Below the pieces are notes generated by a model that saw only the letters and a list, made by a program, of their open reading frames with translations, was not told the origin of the DNA and searched no databases. From the NCBI RefSeq assembly GCF_900184965.1, contig NZ_FXYA01000199.1, positions 62,001-126,000 on the forward strand: 64,000 nt of DNA, in the 5' to 3' direction. The stretch comes from Akkermansia muciniphila (GTDB lineage Bacteria; Verrucomicrobiota; Verrucomicrobiia; Verrucomicrobiales; Akkermansiaceae). Below, in pieces: positions 60,011 to 64,000 of the stretch. Within the stretch, counting starts at the first letter, position 1, and each line of letters starts with the position of its first letter. Both the position numbers and the translations under genes were made by a program.

Positions 60011-61225
60011 CTACTTGCGCAGATCCGCAATGCGGAGGATGGTAGCCTCAATCAGGTTGGCCGGGCATGAAGCACCTGCCGTAATTCCCACTTTCAGGGA
60101 CTTGCCCAGATTCTGCACTACCGGTTCCGTAGTCATGCGGCGCACTTCCCGCGTTTTCGTGTCAAAAGCATCCACATACTGGATGGACTTGATGCATTCT
60201 GCGGATTCAATGAAATACGTGGGCACATGCTCCCTGGCAATATCCACCAGGTGCGTTGTGTTGGAACTGTTGTAGCCGCCCACCACAAACATAACGTCCA
60301 GAGAATTCTTCAACAGTTCATACAGGGCATCCTGGCGATCCTGGGTAGCGCCGCAAATAGTGTCAAACACATAGAAATTATCATCATCTCCGTCCCTCTG
60401 GACAACGGCATCCTTCACCATCTTCTGAAGCGTCTGCGTCTCCGTTTTCAGCATGGTAGTCTGGTTGGCGATACCCACTTCCTCCAGATCACGGTCAGGG
60501 TCGAATCCCGGAGAATAACAGCCTTCAAACCGTTTCAGAAACGCCTCGCGGTCTCCGCGGCCCAGAATGTAGTCACACAGGATGCGGGCATCCTCCAGAT
60601 CGTAAACCACCAGGTATTTTCCCCTGCCCCGTTCTCCAAGAGCACGGGAAGCCGTAGCGCTGGTTTCCTCATGCGTGGCCTTCCCGTGGATAATGGAGGT
60701 AATCCCCATGGCTGCGTAATTCTTGACTCTTTTCCAAACCTTCATCACGTCCCCGCATGTCGTGTCTACAATCTGCACTCCCTTCTCTTCCAGCGCATCC
60801 ATGAAAGAAGTGGGAACACCGAACGCGGGGATAATCACCACATCATCCGGGTTAATCCGGTCATAGGAGGAATCCAGTTGCTTCCAGGGAAGTTTTTGAA
60901 TGCCCATCTCCTCCAGCTGCCGGTTCACCTCCGGATTGTGGATAATGTCCCCAATCAGAAAAATCCGCCGGTCCGGAAACACTCTGCGTGCCGCATAAGC
61001 TATATCAATGGCACGGCGTACGCCGTTGCAGAACCCGAATTCCCGGGCGAGAAAAAATTCCGTATGGCCCAGATTGTACACATTGCCCGCAGAACGGATA
61101 TGGGAAATCAATTCACTCTGGTAATGCTGCTGGATTTCCTTCTCCACCTGCTCCATTACTTCGGCCCGTCTCACATTCACTCTGGCTTTGCGGGTTGAAT
61201 CCTGATTCATGCTCCCAGCTTCCAC
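60011..61225 (-). CDS. ispH: 4-hydroxy-3-methylbut-2-enyl diphosphate reductase
   Basis: 404 residues, longer than E. coli IspH (316). The iron-sulfur Cys motifs are FGFCNGVRRAIDIA, DTTCGDVMKVW and GASCPANLIEATI; the TxEE-type and VGGYNSSNTTHL substrate segments are also seen. It makes IPP and DMAPP in the last step of the MEP isoprenoid pathway. The GTG start at 61225 has AAGGAA five bases upstream; the ATG at 61211 is the alternative. The gene faces the dihydrouridine synthase gene head to head. Confidence 0.95.
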   Translation of the reverse strand: MEAGSMNQDSTRKARVNVRRAEVMEQVEKEIQQHYQSELISHIRSAGNVYNLGHTEFFLAREFGFCNGVRRAIDIAYAARRVFPDRRIFLIGDIIHNPEVNRQLEEMGIQKLPWKQLDSSYDRINPDDVVIIPAFGVPTSFMDALEEKGVQIVDTTCGDVMKVWKRVKNYAAMGITSIIHGKATHEETSATASRALGERGRGKYLVVYDLEDARILCDYILGRGDREAFLKRFEGCYSPGFDPDRDLEEVGIANQTTMLKTETQTLQKMVKDAVVQRDGDDDNFYVFDTICGATQDRQDALYELLKNSLDVMFVVGGYNSSNTTHLVDIAREHVPTYFIESAECIKSIQYVDAFDTKTREVRRMTTEPVVQNLGKSLKVGITAGASCPANLIEATILRIADLRK

Positions 61226-61280
61226 ACTTTCCTTCTTTCGTCAAGACAATCACAGCTTGCCAACCGGAGCTTTTCACGGT

Positions 61281-62339
61281 ATGCACAAACCCATGCTCCT
61301 GGCCCTGGCCCCCATGAAAGACGTGACGGATCTGGCTTTCCTCAACACATTGAAGGACTTGAATTCCCTGCCGGATTATTTCATCACGGAGTATTTCCGG
61401 ACGGTGGCCCATCATAAAAAGATGTCGCCATACATTCTGCGCTCCATTGATGAAAATCCCACGGGCCGCCCCATTTACGGACAGCTCGTGGGCCATGAAC
61501 CGGAATATCTGGCAAGGGATGCACAGGCCCTGATGGAACACGCCTGTGCAGGAGTGGATCTGAATATGGGCTGCCCCGCCCCCATCGTATGCCGGAGAAA
61601 TGCGGGAGGCGGCATGCTGCGGTCCCTGAAGGCCATGGACGCGGCCCTGGGAGCGCTCCGGGACGTACTGCCCGCCGGAGCCTTCACCGTCAAATGCCGC
61701 CTGGGATATGAAACGCCGGACGAATTTGAACGAATCCTTCCAGTAATTGCCTCCCATTCCCCGGACAGGGTGTGCATTCACGCCCGCACCGTCCGTGAAG
61801 GCTACCGCTCCCCGGTGCACCCGGAATGGGTGAAATGGGCCGCAGGGATGCTGAAATGTCCCGTGGTCGCCAACGGCAATATTGTGGATGCGGCTACAGC
61901 GGAGGCATGGGTGCGGCTGGCCCGGCCGGCAGGGCTGATGATCGGGCGGGCGGCCCTGCGCAATCCATGGATATTTTCCCAGCTTCATGCCCGCTTTCGG
62001 GGCCATGCCGCCGTGAACCTCACCTTCCGGAACGTGCTGCACTATATTCGCCGCCTTTATGAACGCACGCGGGAAATGCAGGAACATTACGTGGAAGAAA
62101 AACACATCCACCGCATGAAAAAATATCTGGTTTATACTGCGCGGGGACTTCCCGGCACCTTTGACCATGATATGAAAAGGGCGAAAACCGCCCGCGATTT
62201 CATGCGCATTTGCGAGGACATTCTGGATAACGACGAACCTTTTGCTCCCACTCCGCCGGAAGACACGCATCTCTTTGCCCATTTCCATACCCTCCTTGCG
62301 CAAGAGGAAGCTTGTCTCCCTCCCGGAATTCAGGTATGA
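61281..62339 (+). CDS. tRNA-dihydrouridine synthase
   Basis: 352 residues. FMN-barrel features are LALAPMKDVTDLAFL, RPIYGQLVGHEPEYLARDA, LNMGCPAPIV with the catalytic Cys, TVKCRLGYE, CIHARTVREGY and VVANGNIVDA. It reduces specific uridines in tRNA. The MHKPMLL start at 61281 matches the family better than the ATG 72 bases upstream. Which Dus class it belongs to cannot be told from motifs alone. The next gene follows 12 bases later. Confidence 0.9.
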   Translation: MHKPMLLALAPMKDVTDLAFLNTLKDLNSLPDYFITEYFRTVAHHKKMSPYILRSIDENPTGRPIYGQLVGHEPEYLARDAQALMEHACAGVDLNMGCPAPIVCRRNAGGGMLRSLKAMDAALGALRDVLPAGAFTVKCRLGYETPDEFERILPVIASHSPDRVCIHARTVREGYRSPVHPEWVKWAAGMLKCPVVANGNIVDAATAEAWVRLARPAGLMIGRAALRNPWIFSQLHARFRGHAAVNLTFRNVLHYIRRLYERTREMQEHYVEEKHIHRMKKYLVYTARGLPGTFDHDMKRAKTARDFMRICEDILDNDEPFAPTPPEDTHLFAHFHTLLAQEEACLPPGIQV

Positions 62340-62351
62340 ATTTCACCGTTC

Positions 62352-63491
62352 ATGAATCTGCTGCCTTTCGCCCTTCTCCCGGGCCTGACCGCCGCTATTT
62401 GCGCCGCCCATGACACCATTCCGGCCGGGGTGGAGTTTTTGCGTGCCTGCATGCCTGAGCAGGACAGGGAAACGGTTACGCAAGAAAGGCTGGTCCGGGA
62501 AGTCCGCCTCGCCCTGGCAGCACGGGACCAGTTCCCCTGGGCCGCCCAGGTTCCCTGGGAGCTTTATGAAAATAACGTTCTCCCTTATGCCGTGGTCAAC
62601 GAACCGCGCGACGAATGGAGGGAGCAGTTCCATCGCCTCTTCGCGCCGCTTGTTTCCTCATGCAAGACGGGGCGGGAAGCCGCCCTCACCATCTCCTCCA
62701 GCATCCAGAAAACCCTGAACGTACGCTATTCCACAGAGAGAAGAGCCCCTCACCAGGGAGTCAGGGAATCCCTGCAATCCGGCAAAGTCTCCTGTACGGG
62801 CCAAAGCATCCTGCTCATCTGCGCGCTTCGTTCCGTGGGCATTCCGGCCCGCATGGCGGGAGTTCTTACCTGGAACCACGTGCGCGGCAACCACAACTGG
62901 GTGGAAGCCTGGTGTGACGGGGAATGGAAAATGCTGGAATACAATGAAAAGGACTTCAACACCCCGTGGGTAATGTCCGCCATCAGCATGCTGGATCCCC
63001 GTAAACCGGAGAACGCCATTTATGCCACCTCCTGGAAAAAGGGACCTTCAGGAGCATTCTTTCCCATGATATGGGAAGCCCGCTACGACGGAAAACGGCA
63101 CGCGCTGGCCTTCCCGCCGGAAAGCCGTACCGTCCCCGCCGTCAATATCACGGACCGCTACATGAAGCTGGCGTGCGAATGGGTGGCGTCTCAACCGGAA
63201 TATGTGCCCGGCAGCCGGCTAATGCTGGACATCAGGGAGAAGAAAGAAAACGGCGTCAGAAGGCTGCCCCTGCACGTCGTCCTCAAATCGGAAGAAGGGG
63301 AAGTTCTGGCGGATGGGATCACTCCCGGACCATCCGACGACATGAGGAAATTTCTGGAAATACGCCTGCCGGACAACATTTCCCGCGGCATGCTGGAGTT
63401 CAAGCTGCCTGACGGAACCGTGCGCCATGAACCTGTGGCACACACGGAAGCTCCGGTACAGATTTTGAACTTCTTCGTGCCCACTCCATGA
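62352..63491 (+). CDS. Exported transglutaminase-like protein
   Basis: 379 residues with an N-terminal hydrophobic signal (LLPFALLPGLTAAICAA). A transglutaminase-like core has a Cys in GKVSCTGQSILLICALRSVGIPAR (about 152), His in NHNWVEAW (about 182) and Asp in LEYNEKDFN (about 200), the papain-like triad. The C-terminal half (about 265-379) is beta-rich and of unknown function. Such proteins often act as cysteine peptidases at the envelope. Its stop overlaps the next start (ATGA), so the two are coupled. Confidence 0.85.
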   Translation: MNLLPFALLPGLTAAICAAHDTIPAGVEFLRACMPEQDRETVTQERLVREVRLALAARDQFPWAAQVPWELYENNVLPYAVVNEPRDEWREQFHRLFAPLVSSCKTGREAALTISSSIQKTLNVRYSTERRAPHQGVRESLQSGKVSCTGQSILLICALRSVGIPARMAGVLTWNHVRGNHNWVEAWCDGEWKMLEYNEKDFNTPWVMSAISMLDPRKPENAIYATSWKKGPSGAFFPMIWEARYDGKRHALAFPPESRTVPAVNITDRYMKLACEWVASQPEYVPGSRLMLDIREKKENGVRRLPLHVVLKSEEGEVLADGITPGPSDDMRKFLEIRLPDNISRGMLEFKLPDGTVRHEPVAHTEAPVQILNFFVPTP

Positions 63492-64000
63492 AAATTCCCC
63501 TGTTTTTCAACAATACGGCGCGCAGCGCCAGAGCCGGTCGATTCCGCCGCTGGCTGGATCAGCACCGGGATTTTTTTAACGTTATTGAACCGGAAAGCAG
63601 GGAAGACATGTTGAACCATTTGGTTTCCCAGGCGAATTCCGGAGCGCCCGCCGTGGCTGTGGCGGGAGGGGACGGCACGCTGGGAATCGCGGCAAGGGCT
63701 CTCTGCAATACGGAAACGGCGCTGGCCCCCTTTCCTGCGGGCACCATGAATGTTTTTTCACGGGAAATAGGAATCCGTCCGGATTTCGACCACGCCCTGC
63801 ATATCCTGAACATGGGGCGTTTCAAAAATGTGGATCTGTTCGCATTCAACGGGCAAGTTTTTCTTCAAATGGCGGGCATTGGCGCGGACGCCCGCGCCGT
63901 AGAACTGACCACGTGGGAAATGAAAAAAAAATGGAAAGCCTTCGCCTACGTAATTGCCGGCGCCCGGGTCTGTATGGAAAAACAGCCGCGTCTCACCCTG
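63488..64000 (+). CDS. Diacylglycerol kinase-like lipid kinase (cut by window edge)
   Basis: The frame is open from the ATG at 63488 to the end of the window, giving 171 residues of an expected 280-310. MKIPLFFNNTARSARAGRF is the family start, VAVAGGDGTLGIAARAL is the GGDGT nucleotide loop, and LAPFPAGTMNVFSREIGI and FLQMAGIGADARAV continue the catalytic domain of the DAGK/YegS/BmrU group. It phosphorylates diacylglycerol or sphingoid lipids at the membrane. It is coupled by a 4-base overlap to the upstream gene. Confidence 0.88.
   Translation, partial: MKIPLFFNNTARSARAGRFRRWLDQHRDFFNVIEPESREDMLNHLVSQANSGAPAVAVAGGDGTLGIAARALCNTETALAPFPAGTMNVFSREIGIRPDFDHALHILNMGRFKNVDLFAFNGQVFLQMAGIGADARAVELTTWEMKKKWKAFAYVIAGARVCMEKQPRLTL

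Overview
The window reads as a chromosome segment of a mucin-degrading Verrucomicrobiota bacterium, most likely Akkermansia. The basis is the mix of secreted GH2 beta-galactosidases with discoidin-like C-termini, a sulfatase, a SASA-type (sialate O-acetylesterase-like) esterase, a PPi-type phosphofructokinase, an NspC-SpeA polyamine pair and weak use of Shine-Dalgarno sites. This is protein-level recognition; no database was searched.

Region 1 (1 to about 26.7 kb) is a prophage of podovirus-like type. A leftward block (93-17150) carries a winged-helix regulator, TerS, TerL, a small protein, a T7-gp8-like portal, another small protein, a scaffold-like protein and three internal-virion-like proteins. 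The last of these is a giant protein of about 2,926 residues with an embedded ADP-ribosyltransferase-like domain and a putative Barnase/EndoU/RelE-type nuclease domain. No major capsid or tail-tube gene lies where the T7-type order predicts one. A mostly rightward block (17582-26664) holds early and accessory genes: a membrane-anchored Mrr-like nuclease, two overlapping ribbon-helix-helix proteins with a palindromic operator, an opposite-strand membrane/winged-helix protein, HTH and replication-like proteins, a PUA/ASCH-like protein, a Lar-like zinc protein, an adenine methyltransferase and several small unknowns. No integrase is visible, so the left end probably lies outside the window. The right end is near a hairpin at 26749-26779.

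Region 2 (26.7-43.4 kb) is host sequence. It has a gap of about 1 kb with possible gene remnants, a GntR/LacI-type regulator, the secreted esterase, PPi-PFK (with a G9 tract in a hairpin just upstream), a membrane protein, a small secreted protein, RarA, and three leftward GH2 enzymes.

Region 3 (43.6-54.4 kb) holds a solitary tyrosine recombinase, the nspC-speA polyamine operon, a putative lipoprotein with a strong terminator, a secreted sulfatase, and leuS-rpe.

Region 4 (54.5-64 kb) holds psd, a seven-repeat CRISPR array with a type I-C-like repeat and no cas genes nearby, ilvB, a HAD phosphatase, rpsT with a clear promoter and terminator, a zinc-ribbon protein, ispH, a dihydrouridine synthase, a transglutaminase-like secreted protein, and the start of a lipid-kinase gene cut by the window edge.
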